Shown here in pieces: positions 7,719-20,261 of a stretch of 64,000 nucleotides of DNA. Made by a program: the position numbers and the translations under genes. The notes below the pieces were generated by a model. The model made no database searches, was not told the DNA's origin, and saw only the letters and a list, made by a program, of their open reading frames with translations. Source of the DNA: an uncultured Hyphomicrobiales bacterium (GTDB lineage: Bacteria; Pseudomonadota; Alphaproteobacteria; Rhizobiales; Beijerinckiaceae); assembly GCA_903861645.1 (NCBI GenBank), contig CAIOVE010000103.1, positions 1 to 64,000 of the forward strand, in the 5' to 3' direction. Numbering within the stretch: the first letter of the stretch is position 1; every line of letters starts with the position of its first letter.

Positions 7719-8753
7719 TCAGGCCGTGACCGCTCCAAGCTTGGCGCGGACGATTTTCGTCCCCGCCACCATCGCGCAAATCTTGCCGTAGGCCACCGCC
7801 CGCGGCAGGTATTTGAGACCGCAGTCCGGCGCGACAATGATCCGGTCGGCGGAAATGTGCGGCAGGGCGCGCTCGATGCGCGCGGCGACGACTTCCGGCG
7901 TTTCGATGTCGTGATTTTCAAGATCGATGACGCCGAGAATGATCTTCTTCGACGGCAGTTGCTCGAGAACCGCGAGATCGAGATTGGGCTGCGCCGTCTC
8001 GATCGAAATCTGGTCGAACCTCGACCGCTCGAGTTCGGTCAGAAAAGCGTAGGCCGGCGGCTTGTTCTTCACCAGCGCGGCGTAGCCGAAACACAAATGG
8101 ATGGCCGTGGGAACCTTCACGCCATCGAGCGCGCGATCCAGCGCCTCCACGGCGAAGGCGCGCGCCTGCGGGGCCCGCGCCTGCATGTAGGGCTCGTCGA
8201 TCTGGACAAAATCGGCGCCCGCGGCGACGAGATCCTTGATCTCCTCGTTGACGCAGGCCGCGTAGGCCATGGCGACCTTCACCTCGTCGCCATAATAAAA
8301 GTCCTTCGCCTGCATCGACATCGTGAAGGGGCCGGGCACGGTGATCTTGATCTGGCGATCCGTGTTGCGGCGTAGAAATTCCACGTCGCGCACCTCGACA
8401 GCGTATTTGCGCCTGAGCGATCCGATCACGCGCGGCACGAGGTCCGGCTTGCCGCTGCGGCTGGGAACCACCGCGGGATTGTCGATGTCGAGACCTTCCA
8501 GCGCGGTCGCGAAACGGTTCGAGTAGGATTCCCGGCGCATCTCGCCATCGGTGACGATGTCGATCCCCGCGCGCTCCTGATCGCGAATGGCGAGCAGCGT
8601 CGCGTCATCCTGCGCCTGCTCCAGGAATTCCGGCGCGACACGCCACAATTCCTTCGCGCGCACGCGCGGCGGCGGCCGTGTCGCGAGGGTCTGCCGATCG
8701 ATTAGCCAGTCGGGTTGCGGATAGGAACCGACGATGGTGGTTGGCAGCAACAT
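7719..8753 (-). CDS. MetE C-terminal-like (cobalamin-independent methionine synthase family) protein
   Basis: A 344-residue single-domain member of the UROD/MetE barrel family, corresponding to the catalytic C-terminal half of MetE. Zinc-ligand positions are recognisable: His and Cys in IHLCFG, a later Glu, and Cys in APDCGLK. GEMRRES, typical of these short forms, is also present. AAAGGAG precedes the ATG at 8753. It is the last gene of an operon with a molybdenum hydroxylase (20-bp gap), and the window also encodes MetH. A role in methyl transfer from a catabolic substrate is therefore as plausible as methionine synthesis. Short MetE-like proteins are mostly uncharacterised. Confidence 0.8.
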   Translation of the reverse strand: MLLPTTIVGSYPQPDWLIDRQTLATRPPPRVRAKELWRVAPEFLEQAQDDATLLAIRDQERAGIDIVTDGEMRRESYSNRFATALEGLDIDNPAVVPSRSGKPDLVPRVIGSLRRKYAVEVRDVEFLRRNTDRQIKITVPGPFTMSMQAKDFYYGDEVKVAMAYAACVNEEIKDLVAAGADFVQIDEPYMQARAPQARAFAVEALDRALDGVKVPTAIHLCFGYAALVKNKPPAYAFLTELERSRFDQISIETAQPNLDLAVLEQLPSKKIILGVIDLENHDIETPEVVAARIERALPHISADRIIVAPDCGLKYLPRAVAYGKICAMVAGTKIVRAKLGAVTA

Positions 8754-8773
8754 GACGGCTCCTTTTGATTTGA

Positions 8774-11101
<2,328 letters not shown>

Positions 11102-11145
11102 TTCATTGCCCCTGTTCGTTCAATGACGCTTCGGCGAGCGAGGCT

Positions 11146-11943
11146 TCAGGCGGTCAACGCCTCGACCGCGCGGCGGGCGTAGACCTTGACGATATGCGCG
11201 CGATATTCAGCGCTGCAATGGATGTCGCCCATGAGCTGATCGGCGGAGACCGCGATATCCGCGATCGACTTTGGCGTGAACGACTTGTCGAGCGCCGCCT
11301 CCATCGCGGACACGCGGAACACGCTCGGCCCGGCGCCGGTCACGGCGACGCGAACGCCCGACGCGTATTGCGCGACCATGATGCCCACGACCGCGTAACC
11401 GGACGCAGGATGCCGGAACTTGAGATAATGCGCGCGCGAGGGGTTTTTGAAACGCACGGAGGTGATGATCTCGCCCGGCCGCAGCGCGGTTTCGAACAGA
11501 CCGAGAAAGAAATCATCCGCGGCGATGGAACGCTGGTTGGTCACGACCGTGGCGTTCAGACCCACGATAGCGGCGGGATAATCAGCCGCTGGATCGGCGT
11601 TGGCGACCGAGCCGCCGATGGTGCCGCGGTGGCGCACGGCGGGATCGCCAATGCCGCCGGCGAGCGCCGCGAGCGCGGGAATGGCGGTCGCCACTTCATG
11701 CGAAGCGGCGACCACGGCGTGCGGCGTCATGGCGCGAATGACAACCTCGTCGCCTTCGATGGAAATGCCCTTGAGATCGCTGACGCCCGCCAGATCGATC
11801 AGATCGCTCGGCGCGGCGAGGCGGTTCTTCAAGGTCGGCAGAAGCGTCATGCCGCCGGCGAGCAGCTTGCCGTCATCGACGTCCTTGAGCAGCGCGGCGG
11901 CGCCGGCAACGTCGGAGGCGCGGTGATAATTGAAATTGTGCAT
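11146..11943 (-). CDS. Molybdenum hydroxylase FAD-binding (medium) subunit
   Basis: A 265-residue CoxM-type flavoprotein that takes electrons from the iron-sulfur subunit. It starts MHNFNYHRASDVAGAAALL and has the FAD pyrophosphate loops LLAGGMTLLP (near residue 36) and TIGGSVANADP. I chose the ATG at 11943 because AGGAGAAA lies just ahead and the family starts with this strand. It follows the iron-sulfur subunit by 11 bp and precedes the second large subunit by 44 bp. It is the only medium subunit in the operon. Confidence 0.9.
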   Translation of the reverse strand: MHNFNYHRASDVAGAAALLKDVDDGKLLAGGMTLLPTLKNRLAAPSDLIDLAGVSDLKGISIEGDEVVIRAMTPHAVVAASHEVATAIPALAALAGGIGDPAVRHRGTIGGSVANADPAADYPAAIVGLNATVVTNQRSIAADDFFLGLFETALRPGEIITSVRFKNPSRAHYLKFRHPASGYAVVGIMVAQYASGVRVAVTGAGPSVFRVSAMEAALDKSFTPKSIADIAVSADQLMGDIHCSAEYRAHIVKVYARRAVEALTA

Positions 11944-11954
11944 GACGATTTCTC

Positions 11955-12437
11955 CTACGACCGCACGGCGTTGATCTTGGCGCTGCCGTCGATGATCGCC
12001 TCGACGATGCCCTGATAGCCGGTGCAACGGCAGATGTTGCCCTCAAGCTGATGGCGCACGGTCTTTTCGTCCGCGCCCGGCAGGCGACGGGCGATGTCGA
12101 CGCCCATCATCACCATGCCCGGCGTACAGAAGCCGCATTGCAGGCCATGATGATCGCGGAACGCCTGCTGCATCGGGTGCAGCGTTCCATCCTCGGCCGC
12201 CAGGCCCTCGATCGTGGTGATCGCCTTGCCCTCGGCCTGAACGGCCAGCATCGTGCAGGATTTCATCGCCACGCCGTCGACGTGCACGACGCAACAACCG
12301 CACTGCGTGGTGTCGCAGCCCACATGCGTGCCCGTCAGCCGCAAATGCTCGCGAATGAACTGCGCGAGCAGCGTGCGCGCCTCCACCTTCCCCGATACCG
12401 CCTGACCATTCACGGTCATCTGAACGTCGTAAAGCAC
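11955..12437 (-). CDS. Molybdenum hydroxylase [2Fe-2S] (small) subunit
   Basis: A 160-residue small subunit with two [2Fe-2S] clusters that relay electrons from molybdenum to FAD. The N-terminal plant-ferredoxin cluster is [10 protein letters not shown] plus a later SC; the C-terminal cluster is QCGFCTPGM and CRCTGYQ. I place the start at a GTG (12437) seven bases after GGAGG, giving a protein beginning just before VQMTVNGQ as in relatives; an ATG 15 bases further in is an alternative. It lies 32 bp after the first large subunit. Confidence 0.9.
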   Translation of the reverse strand: MLYDVQMTVNGQAVSGKVEARTLLAQFIREHLRLTGTHVGCDTTQCGCCVVHVDGVAMKSCTMLAVQAEGKAITTIEGLAAEDGTLHPMQQAFRDHHGLQCGFCTPGMVMMGVDIARRLPGADEKTVRHQLEGNICRCTGYQGIVEAIIDGSAKINAVRS

Positions 12438-12469
12438 GTCTTGTCCTCCGCTCGACTCTTTGGCGCCGC

Positions 12470-14800
12470 TCACGCGGCCTTCTGTGATTTCGCGTCCTCG
12501 ATAGCGCGCCATACCTTTTCGGGGGTCAGCGGCATGTCGATATGCCGGACACCGTAGTCCCAGAGCGCGTTGATCGCAGCCGACACGATGGCGGGCGGCG
12601 CGCCGCAGGCGCCCGCCTCGCCCGCGCCCTTCACGCCAAGACCATTGGTCTTGCAGGGCACGACGTTGAAATGCGCCTCGATATGCGACATGTGCGCCGC
12701 GCGCGGCATGCCGTAATCCATGTACGACGCGGTCAGCAACTGTCCGGACGCGTCGTAAACGACGTCTTCCGTAAGTGTCTGACCCACGCCCTGAACAACG
12801 CCGCCATAGACCTGCCCATGCACGATGAAGGGATTGAGCACGACGCCGCAGTCATCAACGGCGACGTAATTGAGCAACTCGATGATTCCTGTCTCGGGGT
12901 CGATCTCGAGTTCGACGACATGCGCGCCGTTCGGGAAGTTTTCGACATCGTTCTCGAAGGTGACTTCCTCGTCGAGACCCGGCGTCATGCCCTCGGGCAA
13001 TCGCCGCGGATCGCGCGCCGCCTTCGCGACCTCCTCGATCGTGATGCTGCTGGCGTTGGCCTTGAAGACGCCCTCGGCGAAGGTCACTCGCTCCGCCTCC
13101 GCCTGCAACAGATGCGCGGCGATCTTGCGCGCCTTGACCAGAATGACCTCGCTGGCCTGCTTGATGCCCATGCCGCCGACCATCGACGAGCGCGAACCGA
13201 AGGTGCCATTCGACATCTTGGGCGAATTGGCCGTATCGCCATTGATGAGCTTCACCCGTTCGAAATCGACGCCGAGGAATTCATGCACGAGCTGCGAATA
13301 GACGGTCTCGTGGCCCTGTCCATGTGAATAAGTGCCAGCGATGACGGAAATATCGCCATTCTCCTCGAACCGGATGCGCATGCCCTCGACCGGCCGGCTG
13401 CCCGCGCCCTCGATGAACACGGAAAGCCCGATGCCGCGATGCTTGCCGCGCTTGAGCGACTCCGCCCGACGCGCGGGAAAACCGTTCCAGTCCGCGCCAT
13501 CCATCGCCATTTTCATGGTGCCGTCGAAATCGCCGGAGTCGATGGTGAAGCCCAGATGCGTCTTGTAGGGCATCTGGTCCTCGCGAATGAAATTGCGGCG
13601 GCGGATTTCATCGCGCGGCAATCCCAGCGCCTCCGCCGCTTTGTCCATCAGCCGCTCGGTGATGTAATTCGCCTCGGGTCGACCGGCGCCGCGATAGGTG
13701 TCCGTGCAGACCGTGTTCGTGAAGGTCGGCTTCACGGAAAAATAGAACTCCGGCACGTGATAGACGCAGGGAATGATGCGGCCGCCGCCTTCCATCGGCA
13801 GACGCAGGCCATTCTCTGAAAGATAGGCGCCGACGTTGACCATCGTGTCGAGTTTCATCGCGATGATGCGGCCATCCGCGTCGAAACCCATTTCCGCGTG
13901 ATTGACCTGATCGCGACCGTGATAATCGGAGACAAAGGTCTCGAAGCGATCGCCGCGCCATTTCACCGGCCGGCCCAGCGTCTTGGCGGCGAAGGCGACC
14001 GCGACCGTCTCCGGGAACATCTTGCTGCGCACGCCGAAACCGCCGCCGGTGTCGCGCGAGACGATGCGTGTCTTGTCGACCGGCAAGCTCAACAAGCGCG
14101 CGAGATTGCCTTGCAGGCGGCGACCGCCCTGCGAAGGTGTGTAAACGGTCAGGGAACCCGTCGCCGCGTCGTATTCGGCCGAGGCGGCGCGCGGCTCCAT
14201 CGGGCTCGGCGCCAGCCGGTTGTTCACAAGATCGACGGCGACGCGCTTATGGGCGCCCGCCAGCAAGGTCTCCACCTTTGCCGCGTCGCCATACTCCCAA
14301 TGCACAACGGCGTTCGTGCCGAACTCCGGCCAGACGCGCGGCGCGTCCGGTTCGAGCGCCCGCGCGCCATTGGCGACCGCCGGCAATGGCTCGTAATCGA
14401 CCTCGACCGCTTCCGCGGCGTCGCGTGCCATCGCCGCCGTCTCCGCGACCACGATGGCCAGGCATTCGCCCACGAAGCGGGCCTGACGGCGCGGCAGAAC
14501 CTCGCGCGGCGGCTTGTGCATGGGCGCGCCATCGCGGTTCTTGTAGGCGGCGTCGTTCAATAGCAGGCCCACGCCGGCGGCGGCGAGATCCTCCCCCGTG
14601 ATGACGGCGACAACGCCCGGCATGGACAGAGCGGCCGTCGCGTCGATGGATGAAAAAAGGGCGTTGGCATGCGGCGAACGCACGAAAGCGGCCCAGGCCT
14701 GACCATCGAGGTTGATATCGTCGGTGAATTGACCCCGCCCCCGCAGCAGTCGGGTGTCTTCCTTGCGCCGGACCGGCTGACCTATGCCAAACTCGCCCAT
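12470..14800 (-). CDS. Molybdenum hydroxylase large (molybdopterin-binding) subunit, first copy
   Basis: A 776-residue large subunit heading the operon. It begins [19 protein letters not shown], has GGGFGVRSK and HGQGHETV cofactor loops, TYRGAGRPE and the catalytic [15 protein letters not shown] is the loop of the so-called form II CoxL proteins, whose substrate is generally unknown and which are not proven CO oxidisers. The ATG at 14800 matches the family N-terminus. It faces the IclR regulator across 228 bp that hold a 13-bp palindrome, so that regulator probably controls the operon. Confidence 0.88.
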   Translation of the reverse strand: MGEFGIGQPVRRKEDTRLLRGRGQFTDDINLDGQAWAAFVRSPHANALFSSIDATAALSMPGVVAVITGEDLAAAGVGLLLNDAAYKNRDGAPMHKPPREVLPRRQARFVGECLAIVVAETAAMARDAAEAVEVDYEPLPAVANGARALEPDAPRVWPEFGTNAVVHWEYGDAAKVETLLAGAHKRVAVDLVNNRLAPSPMEPRAASAEYDAATGSLTVYTPSQGGRRLQGNLARLLSLPVDKTRIVSRDTGGGFGVRSKMFPETVAVAFAAKTLGRPVKWRGDRFETFVSDYHGRDQVNHAEMGFDADGRIIAMKLDTMVNVGAYLSENGLRLPMEGGGRIIPCVYHVPEFYFSVKPTFTNTVCTDTYRGAGRPEANYITERLMDKAAEALGLPRDEIRRRNFIREDQMPYKTHLGFTIDSGDFDGTMKMAMDGADWNGFPARRAESLKRGKHRGIGLSVFIEGAGSRPVEGMRIRFEENGDISVIAGTYSHGQGHETVYSQLVHEFLGVDFERVKLINGDTANSPKMSNGTFGSRSSMVGGMGIKQASEVILVKARKIAAHLLQAEAERVTFAEGVFKANASSITIEEVAKAARDPRRLPEGMTPGLDEEVTFENDVENFPNGAHVVELEIDPETGIIELLNYVAVDDCGVVLNPFIVHGQVYGGVVQGVGQTLTEDVVYDASGQLLTASYMDYGMPRAAHMSHIEAHFNVVPCKTNGLGVKGAGEAGACGAPPAIVSAAINALWDYGVRHIDMPLTPEKVWRAIEDAKSQKAA

Positions 14801-14851
14801 GAATCCGAATTCCCGTCCCGTGATTTTCCGGCGCGTTCGCCGCGCGACCGG

Positions 14852-14864
14852 TTGTTTTAAACAA
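14852..14864. promoter_or_regulatory. Palindromic operator candidate between the Mo-hydroxylase operon and the iclR-type gene
   Basis: TTGTTT, one base, then AAACAA form a perfect 13-bp inverted repeat, 51 bp before the molybdenum hydroxylase start and 164 bp before the divergent iclR-type start. IclR-family proteins bind short palindromes of this kind in the shared region of divergent promoters. That the adjacent IclR protein binds here is inferred from position only. Confidence 0.45.
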
Positions 14865-15028
14865 GGTTGACGCGAGCCGCGCAAGAGGCCCACGAGCCGG
14901 CGGGATGGGCGCCCGCGTTTCGGGCTTTCATGAGGGGCCAGCTATTTGGTAGTGTCGCCAAAGCGATTGCGCGGGCGACATGCATGGAACGGCCATGCGC
15001 GATGAAAAGCCGGTGAACGAGGAAACGC

Positions 15029-15877
15029 ATGAAGGTCGAACGGCTCCCGAACGCCGACACCGCGATCGGCGCGCATGAAGCGTCGGATTCCCGCCGTTAC
15101 CGCATCGAGGCGGTCAGCCGCGCGGCGCACATCCTCAATTGCATCCGGACCGGCGAGCAATCCAGCGTTGCGGCGATCGCCGCCTGCGCGGAGGCGCCCG
15201 AACCCTTCGTCCGCTCGGCGCTGGAGGCTCTGGAGCGTCGCGATCTGGCGCGCGCGAGGGACGGCCGGACGGAGGATTGGGCTCTCGGCCTCGGTTGGCT
15301 TCGGCTGGCCGCGGCAGGCCGTCGCCAGATCGACGTTCGCGAAATCGCACAGCCCATCATGCGGCGCATGCGTGAGGATGTCGACGAAACGATCATTCTT
15401 TCCGTGCGCCGCGGCAATCGCCGCGTCACCGTGGAATTCGTCGAAAGCACGCAAAACGTCCGGCGTATCGTCGAAATCGGGGCGGAAGCGCCGCTTTACG
15501 TCGGCGCCGCCGGGCGCGCCATGCTTTCAGGCTTCTCCGAGCGCGATCTACGCGACTATCTGAGCTCGGTCGTGGCGTCCGATGGCACGATCATCATGGG
15601 CCTCGGCGTCGACGCATATATCGCTGAAATCCAGAAAACCCACGAACGCGGCTACGCCATCGCCTTTGGCGAATTCACTCCGGACCTGTGCGCGATCTCC
15701 ACGCCCATAGTTGATCACGCGGGTCACGTGGTCGCCGCGCTCGCCATCTCGTTTCCAACCGACCGTTTCACGCGGGAACTGGAAAGCGCGTGCATCAAGG
15801 TGGTGAAGGACGCGGCGCTCGAGGTATCGCGGCTGATCGGCTACGTCGACCCCGCGGCTGTCCCGGGCGCGGCCTGA
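15029..15877 (+). CDS. IclR-family transcriptional regulator
   Basis: A 282-residue regulator with an N-terminal winged helix-turn-helix (about residues 25-90; AAHILNCI, VAAIAACAEAPEPFVRSALEAL) and a C-terminal GAF-like effector domain (about 105-275; SGFSERDL, ERGYAIAFGEF). IclR proteins usually sense an aromatic or heterocyclic metabolite and control a neighbouring catabolic operon. Here it stands between the molybdenum hydroxylase operon (divergent) and the hydantoinase genes, which start 50 bp downstream in the same direction, so it probably governs both. GAGGAAACGC precedes the ATG. Confidence 0.88.
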   Translation: MKVERLPNADTAIGAHEASDSRRYRIEAVSRAAHILNCIRTGEQSSVAAIAACAEAPEPFVRSALEALERRDLARARDGRTEDWALGLGWLRLAAAGRRQIDVREIAQPIMRRMREDVDETIILSVRRGNRRVTVEFVESTQNVRRIVEIGAEAPLYVGAAGRAMLSGFSERDLRDYLSSVVASDGTIIMGLGVDAYIAEIQKTHERGYAIAFGEFTPDLCAISTPIVDHAGHVVAALAISFPTDRFTRELESACIKVVKDAALEVSRLIGYVDPAAVPGAA

Positions 15878-15927
15878 CCCCTCTGGACAGGGAAGGCCAT
15901 TCCCGCCAGAAGAAAACCGGAAACGCG

Positions 15928-18078
15928 ATGAACAGCGCAGCGGCTTCGCGGCCGCGCCAGGACGATAGCGAGGAAAGAGTGGAGCCCAAGAGTCAGAACC
16001 CTACGGCGAGACCGGGAACCCGGCTGGCGGCGGATATCGGCGGCACCTTCACCGACGTCGCGGCCTTCCGCGAGGAAACGGGCGAACTGCTATACGGAAA
16101 GGCCCTATCCACCCCCGCGCGCTTGGTCGAGGGCATCAGCCACGGCGTGGAAAAGGCCGGCGCGACCTTCGCGGAGGCCGATATTTTCCTGCATGGCTCG
16201 ACCATCGCCATCAACACCATGCTGGAGCGATCGGGCGCGCGCACGGCCCTGATCGTCACCAAGGGCTTTCGCGACATCTACGAAATCGGTCGCATCAACC
16301 GGCCCGACGCCTACAATCTTTATTTCCGCAAGCATCGTCCCCTCGTCCAGCGCTCGTTGCGCTTCGAGGCGATCGAACGGCTGACGGCCGAGGGCGACGT
16401 CGACACCCCGCTCGACGAAGCTTCGATCCACGCCATCTGCGATCAACTCGCCGCGCTCGACATCGAGGCCGTCGGCATCATGCTGTTGCATTCCTATCGC
16501 AACAACGCCCACGAACGCCGGGTCAAGGAAATCGTCCGCGAACGGCTGCCGCGCGCCTTCGTGTCGGCCTCGCACGAACTGTCGCAGGAATATCGCGAGT
16601 TCGAGCGATGTTCGACGGTTGTGGCCAACGCCTACGTTGGCCCCAAGGTCAGCGCCTACGTGGCGGGCATCGACGAACATCTGGCCCAGCACGGTTTCGA
16701 GGGCTCGTTCCTGCTGGTCCAGTCGTCGGGCGGGCTTTATGAATCCGCGCAGGCCAAGGAACATTGCATCCGCATGCTGGAGTCCGGCCCGGCGGCCGGC
16801 GTTATCGGCGCGCGCGCGCTTTGCAACGCGCTTGGCATGAGTGACGCCATCGCCTTCGACATGGGAGGCACGACCGCCAAGGCCGGCGTCATCCACAATG
16901 GCGACGCCCTCACGACCGGCGCCGCGCTCGTAGGCGGCTACAACGAAGCCCTGCCCGTGCAGATCTCGATGATCGATATTTTCGAGGTCGGCACCGGCGG
17001 CGGGAGCATCGCGCGGCTGGACGCGGGCGGCGGTCTTGGCGTGGGTCCGCGCAGCGCCGGCGCGACGCCTGGCCCGGCCTGCTATGGACTTGGCGGCGAG
17101 GAGCCGACCGTCACGGACGCCAACCTGCTGCTGGGCCGTCTCGATCCCGCGCGCTTTCTGGGCGGCGAGATGAAGCTCGACATTCCCGCCGCCGAACGCG
17201 CGCTGGAAAAGCACGTGGCCGGCCCGCTGGGCATGTCGGTGATCGCGGCGGCCGAGGGCGTGCTGCGGATCGCGGCGACGACCATGTCCTACGCCGTGAA
17301 GGGCGTTTCGACCGAACGCGGCCTCGACGCGGCGGCCTTCCCGATGATCGCCTACGGCGGCGCGGGGCCCCTGCATGCGTCCGCCGTCGCGCGCGAAATC
17401 GGCACGTCGCAAGTTATCATCCCGCGCGCGCCCGGACATTTCTGCGCCTTTGGCATGCTGTTTTCAGATCTGCGCTACGACTACGTCCGCACGGCGCCGA
17501 TGCGGCTGGCCGACGCCTCGTTCGAGCAGATCGAGAAAATCTACGATGGCATGATCGCCGAGGGCATGACCGCGCTCGCCGGCAGCGGCATCGCCAACGC
17601 GGAGGCGACCATCGCCCGCGCCGCCGACATGCGCTATGTCGGACAGGAGCATTCGGTCACCATCGACCTGCCGAATGAGTTGTTCGCCGGCCAGGACCGC
17701 GCCGCGATCAAGAAGCGCTTCGACGACGTGCATCTGTCGCGCTATGGCACCTGCGCGCCCAACGAGCCCGCCGAAATCGTCAGCCTTCGCGCCACGGTGA
17801 CCGGCCAGATGAAAAAACCCGCCCTGTCGCCAATCGCGGCCGGAGGCGCCGAGCCGCCGGCGGACGCGCGCCTGCCAGCCCGCGACGTCTATTTCAGCGA
17901 GATCGGCAAGGCGGTTTCGACGCCCATTTTCCAGCGCGAACGCCTGCTCGCCGGCAACCGGATCGAGGGGCCGGCGCTCGTCGAGGAACATGCCTCCACC
18001 ACCGTCGTCCTGCCGGGCGACCATCTGGAGGTCGATCGTTTCGGCAACCTCGTCATCGCCATCGGACGGAGCCATTGA
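15928..18078 (+). CDS. hyuA: Hydantoinase/oxoprolinase family protein, HyuA-type subunit
   Basis: A 716-residue ATP-dependent amidohydrolase subunit of the N-methylhydantoinase A / 5-oxoprolinase / acetone carboxylase beta family. It has the phosphate loop [31 protein letters not shown], the second nucleotide-binding segment [11 protein letters not shown] and GGGSIAR. Such proteins work with a HyuB partner, here encoded immediately downstream and overlapping. The ATG at 15928 leaves about 34 residues before the first strand, so a shorter start is possible. Substrates in the family include hydantoins, 5-oxoproline and ketones. The neighbouring molybdenum hydroxylase suggests a cyclic amide. 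Confidence 0.85.
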   Translation: MNSAAASRPRQDDSEERVEPKSQNPTARPGTRLAADIGGTFTDVAAFREETGELLYGKALSTPARLVEGISHGVEKAGATFAEADIFLHGSTIAINTMLERSGARTALIVTKGFRDIYEIGRINRPDAYNLYFRKHRPLVQRSLRFEAIERLTAEGDVDTPLDEASIHAICDQLAALDIEAVGIMLLHSYRNNAHERRVKEIVRERLPRAFVSASHELSQEYREFERCSTVVANAYVGPKVSAYVAGIDEHLAQHGFEGSFLLVQSSGGLYESAQAKEHCIRMLESGPAAGVIGARALCNALGMSDAIAFDMGGTTAKAGVIHNGDALTTGAALVGGYNEALPVQISMIDIFEVGTGGGSIARLDAGGGLGVGPRSAGATPGPACYGLGGEEPTVTDANLLLGRLDPARFLGGEMKLDIPAAERALEKHVAGPLGMSVIAAAEGVLRIAATTMSYAVKGVSTERGLDAAAFPMIAYGGAGPLHASAVAREIGTSQVIIPRAPGHFCAFGMLFSDLRYDYVRTAPMRLADASFEQIEKIYDGMIAEGMTALAGSGIANAEATIARAADMRYVGQEHSVTIDLPNELFAGQDRAAIKKRFDDVHLSRYGTCAPNEPAEIVSLRATVTGQMKKPALSPIAAGGAEPPADARLPARDVYFSEIGKAVSTPIFQRERLLAGNRIEGPALVEEHASTTVVLPGDHLEVDRFGNLVIAIGRSH

Positions 18079-18083
18079 ACGCC

Positions 18084-19844
18084 ATGACCACCGCCGCAGC
18101 CCAGCCCAAGCGCGCCGCCGACGCCGTACTGACCGCCATCATCAAGAATGGCGTGCTGGCCGTGACCGAGGAGATGAAAACCAATCTCATGCGGACGGCC
18201 TACAACATGATCATCTACGAGGCGCTCGACTTCACCGTCGGGCTCTTCACGCCCAACGGCGAGACCGTGTCGATCGGCCTGGGCCTGCCGATGTTCATTC
18301 GCGGCATGTCGCAGACCGTCAAGGCGAAGATCGAGAAGTTCGGCAAGGAGAACATGAAGCCGGGCGACATCTACGTCACCAATGACGCCTATCTCACCGG
18401 CAGCCACCTGAATCACTTCACCTTCACCATGCCCGTTTTCCACGAGGGCGCGCTCGCGGGCTTCACCTGCTGCATGGCGCACTGGCAGGATGTCGGCGGC
18501 GCGCTCGGCGGCGTGACGACGGACATCTATTCCGAAGGCATCCAGATACCGATCATGCGGTATCAGAAGGAAGGCGTCGTCAACGAGGATCTCGTCGACA
18601 TCATCCGCATGAACGTGCGCGTGCCCGAGCGCGCCATGGGCGACCTGCGCGCGCAGGTCACGGCGGTCAAGACCGGCGAGCGCCGCTACATCGAATTGCT
18701 CAACCGTTATGGCCGCGAGGAAACCCTCGTCGCCATCGCGCGCATCATGGACCAGTCGGAGGCGCGCGCGCGCGAACTGACCCGCTCGATTCCCGACGGC
18801 GTCTACGAGGCCGAGGCCTTCATGGACGACGATGGCGTCGACATCGGCCAGCGCGTGCCGATCAAGGTCCGCATCGTCATCGAGGGCGACGAGGCCACCA
18901 TCGATCTTTCCGAGGTCAGCAAGCAGGTGCGCGGCTTCTACAACTCGGGCCCGACAACCGGCTACGCCTGCGCGGAAGTCGCCTACAAGTGCATCACATC
19001 GCCGACGGATTACCCGATCAACCAGGGCTCGTTCCGCTCGCTGAAGGTCATTCTCCAGCCCGGCACCGTCGTCAGCGCCGTGCGGCCCGCCGCGATGCGG
19101 CAATGGATGACCTATCCCATGACCATCGTGGACTCGCTGTTCAAGGCGCTCGCCCCGGCGATTTCCGAGCGCGTCATCGCCGGCCATCACGCCGACCTGA
19201 TGACCATCAACATGTGGGGTGTGCATCCGAAGGACGGACGTTTCTACTTCGGCAATTTCGGCCCGCTCGGCGGTGGTTGGGGCGCCAAGAAGACCGAGGA
19301 TGGCATGCCCGCCACGGTCTGTCTTAACGATGGCGACACCCACAACAGCCCGATGGAGCAGGCGGAAACGAAATTCCCCGTGCTGATCCGCCAACTGGCT
19401 TTGCGCGAGAACTCGGGCGGCGCCGGTCGCTGGCGTGGTGGCCTCGGCATTCATCGCGTGATCGAGGCGCGCGCGCCCTTCACCGTCAACACCCAGATCG
19501 ACCGCGCCCATTGCGCGCCGTGGGGGCTGGAAGGCGGCAAGGACGCGCTTGGCAACAAGGTCGACCTGCGCATTGGCGGCACGCTGATCGACGATCTGCC
19601 CAACGCCAAGGTCTACACGCGGCGGCTGGAGGTCGGCGACCAGATTCATCATCTGTCCGGCGGCGGCGGCGGCTTCGGCCCGCCGACCGAGCGCGAGCCC
19701 GAGCGCGTGGCCTTCGACGTCGCGGAAGGCTACGTCAGCCGCGAAATCGCGGAGGCCGAATATGGCGTAATCCTCGACGCCAGCGGCAAGGTCGATGCCG
19801 CGGCCACGAACCGCCGGCGCGAGGCCATGGCGAAGGCGTCATGA
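18084..19844 (+). CDS. hyuB: Hydantoinase B/oxoprolinase family protein, HyuB-type subunit
   Basis: A 586-residue partner of HyuA. It has SIGLGLPMFIRG, PGDIYVTNDAYLTGSHLNHF and GGGWGAKKTEDG, all standard for HyuB/oxoprolinase C-terminal-half proteins. I use the ATG at 18084. A TTG at 18075 overlaps the hyuA stop and is also possible, since GGAG lies closer to it. Its stop overlaps the start of a small downstream gene (ATGA), so the three are translationally linked. Confidence 0.87.
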   Translation: MTTAAAQPKRAADAVLTAIIKNGVLAVTEEMKTNLMRTAYNMIIYEALDFTVGLFTPNGETVSIGLGLPMFIRGMSQTVKAKIEKFGKENMKPGDIYVTNDAYLTGSHLNHFTFTMPVFHEGALAGFTCCMAHWQDVGGALGGVTTDIYSEGIQIPIMRYQKEGVVNEDLVDIIRMNVRVPERAMGDLRAQVTAVKTGERRYIELLNRYGREETLVAIARIMDQSEARARELTRSIPDGVYEAEAFMDDDGVDIGQRVPIKVRIVIEGDEATIDLSEVSKQVRGFYNSGPTTGYACAEVAYKCITSPTDYPINQGSFRSLKVILQPGTVVSAVRPAAMRQWMTYPMTIVDSLFKALAPAISERVIAGHHADLMTINMWGVHPKDGRFYFGNFGPLGGGWGAKKTEDGMPATVCLNDGDTHNSPMEQAETKFPVLIRQLALRENSGGAGRWRGGLGIHRVIEARAPFTVNTQIDRAHCAPWGLEGGKDALGNKVDLRIGGTLIDDLPNAKVYTRRLEVGDQIHHLSGGGGGFGPPTEREPERVAFDVAEGYVSREIAEAEYGVILDASGKVDAAATNRRREAMAKAS

Positions 19845-20227
19845 CAATGGCGATGTCGCGGCGATCGGGCTCCGGCGCGCGCGACGAATTCGCCGAACTG
19901 GCGGACCTCTGGATCGAGGGACTGGCCGCGCCACACGACGCGGGCTGTTCCTGCGGGGGCATGTATATGCCGTCCATCGCGGCGGCGGATATCGAACGGG
20001 ACTTTCTCGGTTTCCTCGCCGGCAAGTACCGCGACATCGACGAATTGCGGACGCTGATCGCCGACCGCGCGACCGGACCGCGCGCCGAGGCGTTCGAAAA
20101 CTGGCTCGCCGGTCTCGGCGCGGCGCCGCTGTCAACCGACGCGCGGACGCGCCTTCTGACCGACCTGCGGACGTTTCTGGAGTCCTTCAGCGGCCGAGAT
20201 CGATCGCGCTTTGTCGTGTGCTATTGA
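19841..20227 (+). CDS. Small Cys-cluster protein linked to HyuA/HyuB, unknown function
   Basis: A 128-residue acidic soluble protein with no family I recognise. The clearest feature is AGCSCGGMYMP near residue 30, two cysteines flanked by Gly that could bind a metal or form a redox pair; the rest looks helical. It starts on the ATGA overlap with hyuB, so it is made together with the hydantoinase. Acetone carboxylases have a small zinc-binding third subunit, but this protein does not look like it. It may be a third subunit or assembly factor of this hydantoinase, which is inference from coupling alone. Confidence 0.6.
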   Translation: MTMAMSRRSGSGARDEFAELADLWIEGLAAPHDAGCSCGGMYMPSIAAADIERDFLGFLAGKYRDIDELRTLIADRATGPRAEAFENWLAGLGAAPLSTDARTRLLTDLRTFLESFSGRDRSRFVVCY

Positions 20228-20261
20228 TGATCAACCCAAGAACAGCATGGAGCATGCGCCA

